DNA of 39,176 nt, taken from assembly GCA_001818235.1 (NCBI GenBank), contig MHJY01000029.1, forward strand, positions 1 to 39,176. The letters run 5' to 3'. The position numbers and the translations under genes were made by a program. The first letter of the stretch is position 1, and each line of letters begins with the position of its first letter. Below are positions 7,159 through 16,814 of this stretch, piece by piece. The notes under the pieces were generated by a model. The model saw only the letters and a list, made by a program, of their open reading frames with translations. It had not been told where the DNA came from and did no database searches. This DNA comes from Candidatus Jacksonbacteria bacterium RIFOXYB2_FULL_44_15. GTDB taxonomy: Bacteria > Patescibacteriota > Patescibacteriia > UBA9629.

Positions 7159-9612
7159 CTATTTTTTCTTCTTTTTTAACCTTTCTTCGACTTTAGCAAT
7201 CAGCAAACGAGTCGAAACAACAGTATCCGGATTTAACGAAATCGAATCAATCCCCTCTTCCACCAAAAATTCCGCGAAGTCCGGAAAATCTGACGGCGCC
7301 TGGCCGCAAATTCCTACTTTTTTGCCTTTGCTCCGCGCTTTCTTAATCACCTCGGCGACCAACTTTTTAACCGCCGGATTTCTTTCGTCATAAACATGAG
7401 CCACCAGGTCTGAATCGCGGTCAACGCCCAAAGTAAGTTGCGTTAAATCGTTCGAGCCGATGGAAAAGCCGTCAAACAAATCGGCAAAGTCTTCGGCTAA
7501 AATGACGTTCGAGGGAATTTCGCACATCACGTAAATCTTAAGCCGATTTTTGTTGCCATCGCTTTTAGCCGGCAGGACTTTGTTTTCTTTAAGAATATCG
7601 ATGACTTTCTGGCCTTCCACGATCGTCCGGCAAAACGGGATCATCACCGCCAGATTATAAAGTCCCATCTCCTCGCGAACACGGCGAATGGCCAGGCATT
7701 CCAAATCAAAAGCCGGTCGGAAAGCCGGCGTGTAATAGCGCGACGCCCCGCGCCAGCCGATCATCGGATTTTCTTCCTTGGGCTCGTAAGCCTCGCCGCC
7801 CAGCAAATTGGCGTACTCATTAGATTTAAAATCCGAAAAACGCAAAATCACTTCGCGCGGATAAAAAGCGGCCGCGATCCGTCCCACGCCCAGGGCCAAC
7901 TTATCGACAAAAAAATCACTTTTAACCTTGTAACCGTAGGTCAGCTCAGCAATGGTCCGGCAGACACTGCTGTTTAAATCTTGCGACCGTCGTTTAGCTC
8001 CGGACGGAAAAGCCACTTTACACTCATTTTTAAAATCCAATAAAGCCAACGGATGCACTTTAACCGCGTTGGCAATGATAAACTCGAGCCTGGCCAGTCC
8101 GACGCCATCGTTGGGAATCTGCGAGTAGCCGAAAGCGACGTCCGGGTCGCCGATATTCATCAAGATCTTCGTTTTTGTTTTAGCGACATCGTCTAATTTG
8201 ATGGTTCTAATCGTAAATTTAAGTACTCCTTGATAAACCTTGCCGGATTCGCCCTCAGCACAGCAAACCGTAACTTTCTCGCCGGATTTGATCGCTTTGG
8301 TGGCAGTGCCGGTACCCACCACGCACGGCAAGCCCAGCTCGCGCGACACAATCGCCGCGTGGGAAGTCCGGCCACCGCTGTTGGTAACGATCGCCGCCGC
8401 TTTCTTCATAATCGGCTCCCAATCAGGATCCGTCATCTCGGTTACCAAAACTTCGCCGGCTTGGAATTGGTCGATGTCGCCCACGTCGATAATCACCCGG
8501 GCAGTGCCAGCGGCAATTTTCGATCCGACTGACGCGCCGGCAACCAACACTTTACCTTTGCCTTCTAAAATATATTCTTCGATGATGTTTTTAGCTTTGG
8601 TCGAGTGCACAGTCTCCGGCCGGGCCTGGACGATAAAAAGTTCGCCGGTGCGGCCGTCTTTGGCCCACTCAATATCCATCGGCTGATGATGCCCGCGCTT
8701 GGCGCTATAGTGCTCTTCGATAATCAATCCCCAGCGCGCCAGCTCCAAAACCTCGTCATCGGTTAAAGCGTACTTCCTTTGTTCTTCCTTCGGCACCTTC
8801 ATATCTTTGGTAGAAACATTGGCCCCGCCGGCACTATAAACCAATTTTCGCGACTTACTGCCAAGTGTTTTCGCGACAATCGACCGATAGCCCAATTTTA
8901 AAGTCGGTTTGTGCACATAATACTCGTCTGGATTCACCGTTCCCTGCACAATGTACTCCCCTAATCCCCAAACCGCGTTAATCACAATCATATCCGGATG
9001 GCCGGATTCGGTATCAATCGTAAACATCACGCCAGAAGAGGCTTTATCCGAGCGGATCATCTCTTGCACGCCCACCGAAAGATAGACGCTCAAATTATCA
9101 AAACCTTTGTCGATGCGGTAAGAAATCGCCCGATCGGTAAATAGTGAAGCAAAACATTTCTTGACTGATTCCAATAAATGATAATTGCCGCGAATGTTAA
9201 GGTATGTCTCCTGCTGGCCGGCAAACGAGGCATCAGGCAGATCCTCGGCTGTGGCTGATGAGCGGACCGCCACGTCGTTCGCGCCGAGTTTTTGATAGGC
9301 GCTGATAATTTCGGTCTGCAAATCCTCCGGAAAAGAGGCGGTTAAAATCAGCTCGCGCAATTTTGCACCCCGTTCGCGCAGATTTTCGATATCTTTAGTG
9401 TCCAGGCCTTCCAAAATTTTGGCCATCTCCTCATTTAGATTATTTTTTTTGAGAAAATATTGATACCCCTGGGCGGTGATAGCAAAACCGTTGGGAATTT
9501 TGACGCCCTTGGTGGTTAAGTGGCGATACATTTCGCCGAGCGAGGCGTTCTTGCCGCCGACCGTCGGCACGTCTTTGATTCCGAGCTCTTTAAAAAATTT
9601 GATATAACTCAT
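7159..9612 (-). CDS. ppsA: Phosphoenolpyruvate synthase (pyruvate, water dikinase)
   Basis: The enzyme converts pyruvate, ATP and water into phosphoenolpyruvate, AMP and phosphate, the entry to gluconeogenesis. Domains run in standard order: an N-terminal ATP-grasp nucleotide-binding domain (VGGKNASLGEM near the start, AVRSSATAEDLPDASFAGQQETYLN), a central swivelling phosphohistidine domain (GGRTSHAAIVSRELGLPCVVG, containing the catalytic His), and a C-terminal TIM-barrel pyruvate domain (SIGSNDLTQLTLGVDRD and the active-site Cys in GICGQAPSD). At about 817 residues it is near the usual length. ATG at 9612 is chosen over an upstream TTG (9624) because MSYIKFFKELG is the family-like start. It has its own promoter at 9686-9714 and ends at a bidirectional terminator. 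Confidence 0.95.
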   Translation of the reverse strand: MSYIKFFKELGIKDVPTVGGKNASLGEMYRHLTTKGVKIPNGFAITAQGYQYFLKKNNLNEEMAKILEGLDTKDIENLRERGAKLRELILTASFPEDLQTEIISAYQKLGANDVAVRSSATAEDLPDASFAGQQETYLNIRGNYHLLESVKKCFASLFTDRAISYRIDKGFDNLSVYLSVGVQEMIRSDKASSGVMFTIDTESGHPDMIVINAVWGLGEYIVQGTVNPDEYYVHKPTLKLGYRSIVAKTLGSKSRKLVYSAGGANVSTKDMKVPKEEQRKYALTDDEVLELARWGLIIEEHYSAKRGHHQPMDIEWAKDGRTGELFIVQARPETVHSTKAKNIIEEYILEGKGKVLVAGASVGSKIAAGTARVIIDVGDIDQFQAGEVLVTEMTDPDWEPIMKKAAAIVTNSGGRTSHAAIVSRELGLPCVVGTGTATKAIKSGEKVTVCCAEGESGKVYQGVLKFTIRTIKLDDVAKTKTKILMNIGDPDVAFGYSQIPNDGVGLARLEFIIANAVKVHPLALLDFKNECKVAFPSGAKRRSQDLNSSVCRTIAELTYGYKVKSDFFVDKLALGVGRIAAAFYPREVILRFSDFKSNEYANLLGGEAYEPKEENPMIGWRGASRYYTPAFRPAFDLECLAIRRVREEMGLYNLAVMIPFCRTIVEGQKVIDILKENKVLPAKSDGNKNRLKIYVMCEIPSNVILAEDFADLFDGFSIGSNDLTQLTLGVDRDSDLVAHVYDERNPAVKKLVAEVIKKARSKGKKVGICGQAPSDFPDFAEFLVEEGIDSISLNPDTVVSTRLLIAKVEERLKKKKK

Positions 9613-9685
9613 AAATAAATGCAACTAACGCGAACTTTACCCTCTTGATTCGCGTCAATCGTAAAAATTAGCTTGATTTTCTGTA

Positions 9686-9714
9686 ATTATATCTTTCTTT
9701 ATAATCTTGGTCAA
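9686..9714 (-). promoter_or_regulatory. Sigma70 promoter of ppsA
   Basis: On the minus strand a -35 box TTGACC and a -10 box TATAAT are separated by exactly 17 bp. Predicted start of transcription is about 70 bp before the ppsA ATG. Confidence 0.75.
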
Positions 9715-9741
9715 TTAACTTAAAAAATTTATGACAATACT

Positions 9742-11322
9742 TTAAATCCTTTTTTCTATAGCTAACGCCCTTTCTAACGACAATCTCTGAGAATTTCCTT
9801 TTATTGTTTTTTCTACGGCGCTTTCCGCCTTTGCTAATTGACCTCCAACTACTTGCTCGGCATCCGGCAATGACATAATCTTCTGCAAATTCTGCCAGTA
9901 TCCATAATTAGCGGTATTAACCTTTTTCGCATCCATATTCATAATTCTCCAATAATCTACACTCATCACCTGCACTAACTCTTTGGCTATCGCAGGTGTA
10001 TTATTGTACACCGATAATAATAATGCCCCTTCCAGCTCATTCAAATGCTCATCAATTATCCCATGTCCGGCCGTTAAGCCAGCGCGCGCTAACAATTGGC
10101 AAAGCTCTTTTACCTTTTCAGCACGTTTTTCTGGATCCAAATTTTGCTCATTTAGTTCTTTCACTTGCAACAGCATTCGTTGGCAATTTTTTTGAAACTG
10201 AATTTTGGCTTGTAACCGCGCAGGTTGCTCATTATAATGCTTCTTATCCTCAGTTAACTTAATAGTATTCATATCCACATAAATCGCACGCGTACCGTTA
10301 AAAAATTTCTCATGTTTGGCTGCCGCACGCTCTGTTTGTGTGGTAGTAAGCTCCTGCCATATTTTAATTATTGTCGCATCAGGAAAAATTTTCTCATCAC
10401 ATTCACCCGAATACTTAAAATCTATCAGGGACACCAAATCGACCTTATTATCACCATCCAAATCAACCATCAATTGTGCTTCATGTAAATCGTTATGATA
10501 AAAATCGTGGCTATGTAAAACAGCCAGCGTATTTGCTAGTACGTCTAAAATTTTCTTGTCTATTTCTGCCCCAACGAGCAACATCCGTTCTTTCAACTTT
10601 TCGCAATTTTCCCGATTAACTTCTGTCGCTTTAGTTGGGCCATGTTTTTCTGGCAATCCAGCAAATTTTAAAAAGTGTTGGATAGTTTGCTGTGTCGGCG
10701 GATCAAGCAAAAATTGCCGCCATCTTTCCTGATCCCAAGTTTCAATATTTTTATCTCCTAATCCCAGTTCGCGTTGTAAAACATCGTCTTTACATATTAA
10801 TTGGCGTAGCAAATAAGTTTTAAAATTCATTCCCGGAACATAATCCATCTCAATTACTTCCAATTGTCTACCTGCACTACCAAGGCTAGCGAGATTTGAA
10901 AAATTCTTTTTATCTGCTGAAATATCTGGAACGCTCGTGTTGAAACAAACTGTGACATCTGGAATATTAGCCAATTGTTTTTCGCCTGCATGGCTACTAA
11001 CTATCTTCTGCGCTTTCCGTTGCAATTGGGCTTCGGCCTGAGCACCGCCAAATTTGTACACTTTTAACATTTTTAAAACTTGTCTATCGTGATCTTCCTC
11101 AATGGTGTCAAGCAATCCGGCATCCAACAACTTCGCCTTAAGCGTTTCCGGCAATGACTGCAGGTCAAAAGACATAATTACCCCATCTTCGCCAGAATCC
11201 AAATAAGTTAAATACTGAAATATTTCCGCAAATAATTCCGGCGATACATCTTTTGTTTCGATGCGTTGAAATTCGCGTTCCCGAATGCCAACTTCTGAAA
11301 ATTTTGTTGTCTCTGGACCCAT
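9742..11322 (-). CDS. Large protein with kinase-fold (APH/RIO-like) centre, unknown function
   Basis: This 526-residue soluble protein contains a protein-kinase-like catalytic region. LEVIEMDYVPGMNFKTYLL (about 165-185) looks like the hinge, LAVLHSHDFYHNDLHEAQLMVD (about 290-312) carries the catalytic HxDLH pattern with Asp, and VSLIDFKYSG has the metal-binding Asp. The latter is IDF rather than DFG, as in aminoglycoside phosphotransferases and related small-molecule or atypical kinases. The glycine-rich loop is not obvious. A helical domain with many Gln/Lys/Glu and Leu residues follows (about 360-526). Catalytic residues suggest an active phosphotransferase; substrate unknown. It is divergent from amrB with a shared intergenic region. 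Confidence 0.7.
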   Translation of the reverse strand: MGPETTKFSEVGIREREFQRIETKDVSPELFAEIFQYLTYLDSGEDGVIMSFDLQSLPETLKAKLLDAGLLDTIEEDHDRQVLKMLKVYKFGGAQAEAQLQRKAQKIVSSHAGEKQLANIPDVTVCFNTSVPDISADKKNFSNLASLGSAGRQLEVIEMDYVPGMNFKTYLLRQLICKDDVLQRELGLGDKNIETWDQERWRQFLLDPPTQQTIQHFLKFAGLPEKHGPTKATEVNRENCEKLKERMLLVGAEIDKKILDVLANTLAVLHSHDFYHNDLHEAQLMVDLDGDNKVDLVSLIDFKYSGECDEKIFPDATIIKIWQELTTTQTERAAAKHEKFFNGTRAIYVDMNTIKLTEDKKHYNEQPARLQAKIQFQKNCQRMLLQVKELNEQNLDPEKRAEKVKELCQLLARAGLTAGHGIIDEHLNELEGALLLSVYNNTPAIAKELVQVMSVDYWRIMNMDAKKVNTANYGYWQNLQKIMSLPDAEQVVGGQLAKAESAVEKTIKGNSQRLSLERALAIEKRI

Positions 11323-11367
11323 AATTTATAGTGCAAGCAAAAACCTTTAATAAAACCTCATCGCCTA

Positions 11368-11395
11368 ATTTTATCAGCTCACCATAAAAAAGCAA
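11368..11395 (-). promoter_or_regulatory. Possible promoter of the kinase-fold gene
   Basis: On the minus strand TTGCTT (-35) and TAAAAT (-10) are 16 bp apart, about 45 bp before the ATG at 11322. Moderate match only. Confidence 0.4.
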
Positions 11396-11440
11396 TTGAA
11401 AATTGACGCCGAGATATAAAAGTGATTCAATACCAGTAAT

Positions 11441-12244
11441 ATGAATCTAAACAATTCCCGCCCTCCAGCCGTAGCCGGACAATTTTATCCTGATGATCGT
11501 AACGAGCTTTCGGCAATGATTGATGATTTTTTAGCTCAAGTTGAACCGAGAGCAATAAGTGATGTTGATCTTAAAAACTTACAGGCCTTGATTGTCCCGC
11601 ACGCCGGCTATCCGTTTTCCGGCCCAGTAGCCGCTTACGCCTATCAGCTTTTAAACCAATTGCCTAAAGACCCAAATTACCAAGTGATTCTGCTGGGGGT
11701 GTCTCATTTTACGGCGATTGATAATACTTATGCTGATACTCATGACTTCTGGCAAACTCCACTGGGAAACGTTCCAATTATCCCCCAAAATATCTTCCCT
11801 AAAAACAAAGCCTGCCATAGCCGCGAACACTCGCTGGAAGTGCAAATCCCCTGGCTGCAGAAAACCTTAAAAAACTTTAGCATTTTGCCATTCTTGACAA
11901 ATTTTGACGATCCTCGAGCGCTGGCAGAGCGCCTTTTGACGTTACTTCAAAAACCAAATACAATTTTGATTGTCAGCACTGATCTAAGCCACTACCTTCC
12001 CTATCCCTTGGCGAAAGCCACTGATCAGAAAACCATTAAATATATTCTGAATCTAAATGTCCAATTTTTGACGCCTGAACCAGAACGCGCTTGCGGTTTA
12101 AACGGTGTTTTAACGCTTCTGGAAATTTCCCGACAAAACAACTGGCAACCGCGACTACTCAAATACGCCAATTCCGGCGATACTTACGGCGACAAATCTC
12201 AAGTCGTTGGCTACGCCGCGCTGGTGTTTATTAAAACGGAATAA
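11441..12244 (+). CDS. amrB: AmmeMemoRadiSam system protein B (MEMO1 family)
   Basis: The 267-residue protein matches the MEMO family: RPPAVAGQFYP at the start, IVPHAGYPFSGPVAAYAY (about 50-67), VILLGVSHF, a histidine in EHSLEVQIPWLQ, and VSTDLSHYLPY. MEMO proteins have a fold related to class III extradiol dioxygenases and several conserved His residues able to bind metal. The three-gene AmmeMemoRadiSam set (amrA, amrB, amrS) is widespread in archaea and bacteria; I know of no settled reaction for it. The stop codon TAA at 12242-12244 coincides with the truncated end of a MITE-like repeat, so the element may have supplied or reset the terminus. The ATG at 11441 directly precedes the conserved N-terminus. 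Confidence 0.93.
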   Translation: MNLNNSRPPAVAGQFYPDDRNELSAMIDDFLAQVEPRAISDVDLKNLQALIVPHAGYPFSGPVAAYAYQLLNQLPKDPNYQVILLGVSHFTAIDNTYADTHDFWQTPLGNVPIIPQNIFPKNKACHSREHSLEVQIPWLQKTLKNFSILPFLTNFDDPRALAERLLTLLQKPNTILIVSTDLSHYLPYPLAKATDQKTIKYILNLNVQFLTPEPERACGLNGVLTLLEISRQNNWQPRLLKYANSGDTYGDKSQVVGYAALVFIKTE

Positions 12245-12423
12245 CGCGTTTATCGCTTATACTATTGTCATCCCAGACCGTCCGGTAATAAACAAAAACA
12301 CCAATTTGTCATCCCGAGCGAAGTCGAGGGATCCCTTATCTGCACCAAAAGCGATTCCTCGACTCCGCTTCGCTACGCTCGGAATGACAAAAAATAATTT
12401 TTGCGACAAACGCGTAAGTCCTA
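12243..12423. mobile_element. MITE-like element, copy a
   Basis: The right end carries the terminal repeat acgcgtaagtccta (12410-12423), and the left end begins with the truncated complementary end acgcgt directly at the amrB stop. Inside is a long hairpin, gtcatcccgagc pairing with gctcggaatgac (12308-12388). It has no coding capacity. Left-flank sequence (tatcgcttata, then accgtcc) recurs in copy d at the end of the window. It fills the amrB-amrA gap and ends four bases before the amrA ATG. Confidence 0.75.
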
Positions 12424-12427
12424 TATC

Positions 12428-12988
12428 ATGCTCACTCCCCAAGAACAACAATTCCTCCTCAATCTCGCCCGGCAAACAATTGAACATTACCTCAATACCG
12501 GTAAAATTGTTGATATTGATAAAGCTACCTTGCCCTCGCCGCGGCTACTACAAAAACAAGGCACTTTTGTCACGCTCCACACAAATCAAGGTGACCTGCG
12601 CGGCTGTATCGGCAATTTAGAAGGCACTGACGAACTGTACAAAGATATTGTTCACAACGCTTTTGGCGCCGCCTTTCATGATCCCCGCTTTTTGCCAGTT
12701 GAGCTTGATGAACTTCCGCAAATTCAAATCGAGATTTCGCTTTTGACTCCGCCACAGCCGCTTCCCTATCAAAACACCGCTGATTTATTAAATAAAATTA
12801 CGCCCGGCCGAGACGGCCTGATTCTCAAAAAAGACGGCCACACCGCCACCTTTCTTCCGCAAGTCTGGGAGGAATTGAATGATAAGCAGGACTTTTTAAC
12901 GCACCTCAGCCAAAAAGCCGGTCTATCATCCGATGCTTGGCGCGACGCGGAATTTTTTAGATATCAAGTAGAAAAATTCTCTGAGTAA
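12428..12988 (+). CDS. amrA: AmmeMemoRadiSam system protein A (AMMECR1 family)
   Basis: The 186-residue protein shows the AMMECR1 core. It has PSPRLLQKQGTFVTLHTNQG, the signature LRGCIGNLEGTDELYKDI, NAFGAAFHDPRFLPVELDEL, and the C-terminal EISLLTP, PGRDGLIL and TFLPQVWEEL segments. The family invariant LRGCIG is intact, with its central Cys. ATG at 12428 (MLTPQEQQFLL) is chosen; an in-frame start 27 bp upstream lies inside the MITE-like repeat. The gene is bracketed by repeat copies a and b, so its promoter or leader is now partly repeat DNA. Biochemical role unresolved; expected to act with amrB and amrS. Confidence 0.93.
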   Translation: MLTPQEQQFLLNLARQTIEHYLNTGKIVDIDKATLPSPRLLQKQGTFVTLHTNQGDLRGCIGNLEGTDELYKDIVHNAFGAAFHDPRFLPVELDELPQIQIEISLLTPPQPLPYQNTADLLNKITPGRDGLILKKDGHTATFLPQVWEELNDKQDFLTHLSQKAGLSSDAWRDAEFFRYQVEKFSE

Positions 12989-13025
12989 AAACACTACTAT
13001 TTAAACGCCACTCTATCCCAAAAAA

Positions 13026-13134
13026 GAGACGTCAATTTGTCATCCCGAGCGCAGTCGAGGGATCCCTTATTTAAGCCATAAAAGAGATTCCTCGACTCCC
13101 CCCTCGACACTGCTCGGGGTCCGCTCGGAATGAC
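13026..13134. mobile_element. MITE-like element, copy b (partial)
   Basis: The inner hairpin of the same family recurs: gtcatcccgagc at 13039 pairs with the end ggaatgac at 13134, and gtcgagggatcc pairs with gattcctcgac. The left flank (agacgtcaattt) is shared with copy d. The terminal repeats seen in copies a and c are absent, so this is a shortened or differently bounded copy. It fills the amrA-amrS gap. Confidence 0.65.
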
Positions 13135-13161
13135 AGTTGATCAACAGTTTTTCCACCATCA

Positions 13162-14184
13162 ATGCACCGCGCGACCCTTTACCAAAAACTTGCTTCTGAT
13201 CTTGTTAAATGCACCGCCTGTGCCCATTATTGCCATATCCAGCCAGATAACACCGGCGTTTGCGGCATCAGAAAAAACATCAAAGGCGAACTTTTTCTTC
13301 TCCCCTACGCCCGTCCAGCCGCCGTAAACATCGATCCAATCGAAAAAAAACCCTTGTTCCACTTCCTGCCAGGCACTCAAATCTTCTCGCTTGGCACGGT
13401 AGGCTGTAATTTCGCTTGTGCATTCTGCCAAAATTGGGATATCTCTCAACTATCCAAAGGAAAAGCAAAATTTGACCTAGAAAAATTGGGCGAAGACTGG
13501 CCGCCGCAAAAAATCGTTGACTATTGCCTTGAGCATAACATCCCCTCAATCGCTTATACCTATAACGAGCCGACAATTTTTATTGAATATGCCTATGATA
13601 CAGCCAAATTGGCAAACCAAGCCGGCTTAAAAAACGTTTTCGTCTCCAACGGTTATGGTTCCGCCGAAGCCTATGATTTTATTGACGGTTATCTTGATGC
13701 CATTAATATTGATCTAAAAAGTTTTCAGCCGGAGTTTTACCAAAAAATTTGCCATGCTAATATCAAACCAGTACTGGCTAACATCAAACGATTACATGAT
13801 GCCGGAGTTTGGGTAGAAGTGACGACTTTAGTCGTTCCCGGACAAAATGATTCCGTAGGTGAGCTCAAAGCTATCGCCCAATTCCTGGCCAAAATTGATC
13901 CAGATATCCCATGGCATATTTCCCGCTTTTTCCCGCAATATAAAATGGAAGACAGCCTGCCGACGCCGCTGGAAACTCTAGAGCTTGCCTACAAAATAGG
14001 CAAAACTGCCGGATTAAACTACGTTTACGTCGGCAATTGCCCTGATAGCAAATGGGAATCAACTGACTGTCCTAAATGCAAAAAAAGGCTAATTGAACGC
14101 ACCGGCTACGAAATTGGCACTATTAACCTCAAAAACGGCCAGTGCCAATTTTGTAAAACTAAAATCGCTGGAAAGTGGGAGTAA
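13162..14184 (+). CDS. amrS: AmmeMemoRadiSam system radical SAM enzyme
   Basis: A 340-residue radical S-adenosylmethionine enzyme. A Cys-rich N-terminus (KCTACAHYCHIQPDNTGVCGIR, about 16-38) precedes the radical SAM cluster motif CNFACAFCQNWDIS (CxxxCxxC, about 82-95). Later landmarks are the YNEPTIFIEYAYD segment, FVSNGY, DAINIDLKSF, TTLVVPGQND, WHISRFFPQYK, and a C-terminal zinc-ribbon-like set CPKCKKR ... CQFCKTK. The arrangement is that of the AmmeMemoRadiSam enzyme, a relative of pyruvate formate-lyase activases. ATG at 13162 gives the expected length. A terminator follows about 30 bp after the stop. Confidence 0.94.
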   Translation: MHRATLYQKLASDLVKCTACAHYCHIQPDNTGVCGIRKNIKGELFLLPYARPAAVNIDPIEKKPLFHFLPGTQIFSLGTVGCNFACAFCQNWDISQLSKGKAKFDLEKLGEDWPPQKIVDYCLEHNIPSIAYTYNEPTIFIEYAYDTAKLANQAGLKNVFVSNGYGSAEAYDFIDGYLDAINIDLKSFQPEFYQKICHANIKPVLANIKRLHDAGVWVEVTTLVVPGQNDSVGELKAIAQFLAKIDPDIPWHISRFFPQYKMEDSLPTPLETLELAYKIGKTAGLNYVYVGNCPDSKWESTDCPKCKKRLIERTGYEIGTINLKNGQCQFCKTKIAGKWE

Positions 14185-14215
14185 AATACTACTATTAGTT
14201 TTAATCAAACCAATC

Positions 14216-14245
14216 AAAAATCGACCACCTGAATGGCCGATTTTT
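14216..14245 (+). terminator. Intrinsic terminator after amrS
   Basis: AAAAATCG (14216-14223) pairs with CGATTTTT (14238-14245), with two further G-C pairs across one mismatch. The stem ends in five T's, marking the end of the amr transcription unit. Confidence 0.7.
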
Positions 14246-14295
14246 GTTAATTTCTTGATTCGTAATTTTAAATACTTGATACTTTATACTTACCT

Positions 14296-14356
14296 GCCCG
14301 CCGAAGCCTTCTTTGACCTTCCGAAGCCTTGTGCGAAGGAGGTGGCGTAGGCGGGC
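14296..14356. repeat. Palindromic intergenic repeat
   Basis: GCCCGCC (14296-14302) and GGCGGGC (14350-14356) enclose two ccgaagcctt words and a gcgaaggagg word. Related words occur around 7116-7140 and 31875-31902. It separates the amrS terminator from the 3' end of groEL and could form a stem-loop downstream of groEL. Confidence 0.6.
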
Positions 14357-14370
14357 TACTTAATACTAGT

Positions 14371-16077
<1,707 letters not shown>

Positions 16078-16094
16078 TAAGATCTTTGATAAAA

Positions 16095-16388
16095 TTACTC
16101 AATAATCGCTAAAATATCTGATTCAGAAATTACTAAATATTCTTCCTTTTCAATCTCGACTTCATTGGGAGAATATTTGGTGAACAAAACTTTTTGCCCA
16201 ACTTTAACGGACATCGCTTGCCGTGTCCCACTGTCCATCATTTTACCGGGGCCGGTGGCAATCACTTTCCCTTGTTCTGGCCGTTCTTTATCCACCGTGT
16301 CCGGCAAAACAATCCCGGACTCAGTGGTCTTTTCTCGGCCGACCGGCTTAACGATCACTTTATCATTAAGCGGAATAAGCTTTGACAT
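16095..16388 (-). CDS. groES: Co-chaperonin GroES (10 kDa)
   Basis: The 97-residue heptameric lid of the GroEL chamber. Recognisable parts are the N-terminal strand LIPLNDKVIVKPV, the mobile loop that contacts GroEL (REKTTESGIVLPDTVDKERPE, about 19-39), GKVIATGPG, and the C-terminal KVLFTKYSPNEVEIEKEEYLVISESDILAIIE. Length is normal. The ATG at 16388 has a good Shine-Dalgarno site AAGGA with 6-nt spacing. It is first gene of the groESL operon, behind a promoter, an operator and a structured 5' leader. Confidence 0.97.
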   Translation of the reverse strand: MSKLIPLNDKVIVKPVGREKTTESGIVLPDTVDKERPEQGKVIATGPGKMMDSGTRQAMSVKVGQKVLFTKYSPNEVEIEKEEYLVISESDILAIIE

Positions 16389-16402
16389 AGAGGATCCTTA
16401 AA

Positions 16403-16472
16403 GTGCCGCTGATTAAGTTGTACCCGACAATTTTTGCGTCTAGTCGCGGGCAACATTACCCAACCAAGGCAC
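16403..16472 (-). promoter_or_regulatory. Structured 5' leader of groESL mRNA
   Basis: In the transcript GTGCC (16472-16468) can pair with GGCAC (16407-16403), enclosing an inner stem in which GTTG-CCCG pairs with CGGG-CAAC around a 2-nt bulge (16447-16454 with 16417-16426). The outer stem ends about 14 nt before the groES start and just upstream of its ribosome-binding site. This may be an RNA thermometer or other leader element; I do not recognise it as a named family. Confidence 0.4.
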
Positions 16473-16513
16473 TAATATTAATAACCGTTTATAAATAAAA
16501 TACTGATTATTGA

Positions 16514-16540
16514 TTAGCAGTCTCGATCTCTAACTGCTAA
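16514..16540 (-). promoter_or_regulatory. CIRCE-like operator (HrcA site) upstream of groESL
   Basis: The inverted repeat TTAGCAGTT-N9-GACTGCTAA matches the CIRCE architecture (consensus TTAGCACTC-N9-GAGTGCTAA): same arm length, same 9-bp spacer, and the same outer six bases. It begins 10 bp downstream of the -10 box, around the expected transcription start, where CIRCE operators normally sit. HrcA repression of groESL is inferred; hrcA is not in the window. Confidence 0.75.
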
Positions 16541-16550
16541 TAGCTTTACT

Positions 16551-16579
16551 ATCTTAAAGTAAAATTTATCGACTGTCAA
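16551..16579 (-). promoter_or_regulatory. Sigma70 promoter of groESL
   Basis: A consensus -35 box TTGACA and a -10 box TAAGAT are separated by 17 bp on the minus strand. The untranslated leader would be about 155 nt long and contain the CIRCE-like operator and the stem-loop leader. Confidence 0.8.
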
Positions 16580-16608
16580 GAGTTAAAGCCGTCTTTTGTA
16601 AAATCAAA

Positions 16609-16627
16609 AAAACCCATTACTGGGTTT
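16609..16627 (-). terminator. Terminator of tRNA-Cys
   Basis: On the minus strand the hairpin AACCCA-GTAA-TGGGTT is followed by a run of T's, immediately after the tRNA-Cys 3' end and before the groESL promoter. Confidence 0.75.
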
Positions 16628-16635
16628 AAAAATTA

Positions 16636-16709
16636 TGGAGGCACGGACGGGATTTGCACCCGTGTAAGCGGTTTTGCAGACCGCTGCCTAGCTACTCGGC
16701 CACCGCGCC
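16636..16709 (-). tRNA. tRNA-Cys (anticodon GCA)
   Basis: The minus-strand acceptor stem GGCGCGG/CCGTGCC contains one G-T pair, the discriminator is T, and CCA is encoded (16636-16638). The anticodon stem GCGGT/ACCGC holds loop CTGCAAA, giving anticodon GCA. The T arm reads CGGGTGCAAATCCCG. A terminator follows. Confidence 0.96.
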
Positions 16710-16756
16710 AATTTAATTACAATATAAAGCCATTATATACTGATTTAAAACAAAAA

Positions 16757-16780
16757 AGCAACTGCTCTTTGTCGGTTGCT
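16757..16780 (-). terminator. Terminator of the 3D-domain gene
   Basis: On the minus strand AGCAAC pairs with GTTGCT across a 12-nt loop and is followed by TTTTTG. It lies 35 bp after the stop of the gene at 16815-17534. Confidence 0.7.
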
Positions 16781-16814
16781 CTTTTGTTTTGACTAGCTTG
16801 CTCTAGCTTGCTCT

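Noticed and set aside
8230-8686. Plus-strand open frames opposite ppsA
   Set aside because: They lie fully inside the phosphohistidine domain of ppsA on the other strand and have no family features.
12207-12620. A 137-residue frame spanning amrB end, MITE-like copy a and amrA start
   Set aside because: It reads through the repeat and overlaps two secure genes in another frame (SRAKSRDPL-type text is typical of this repeat).
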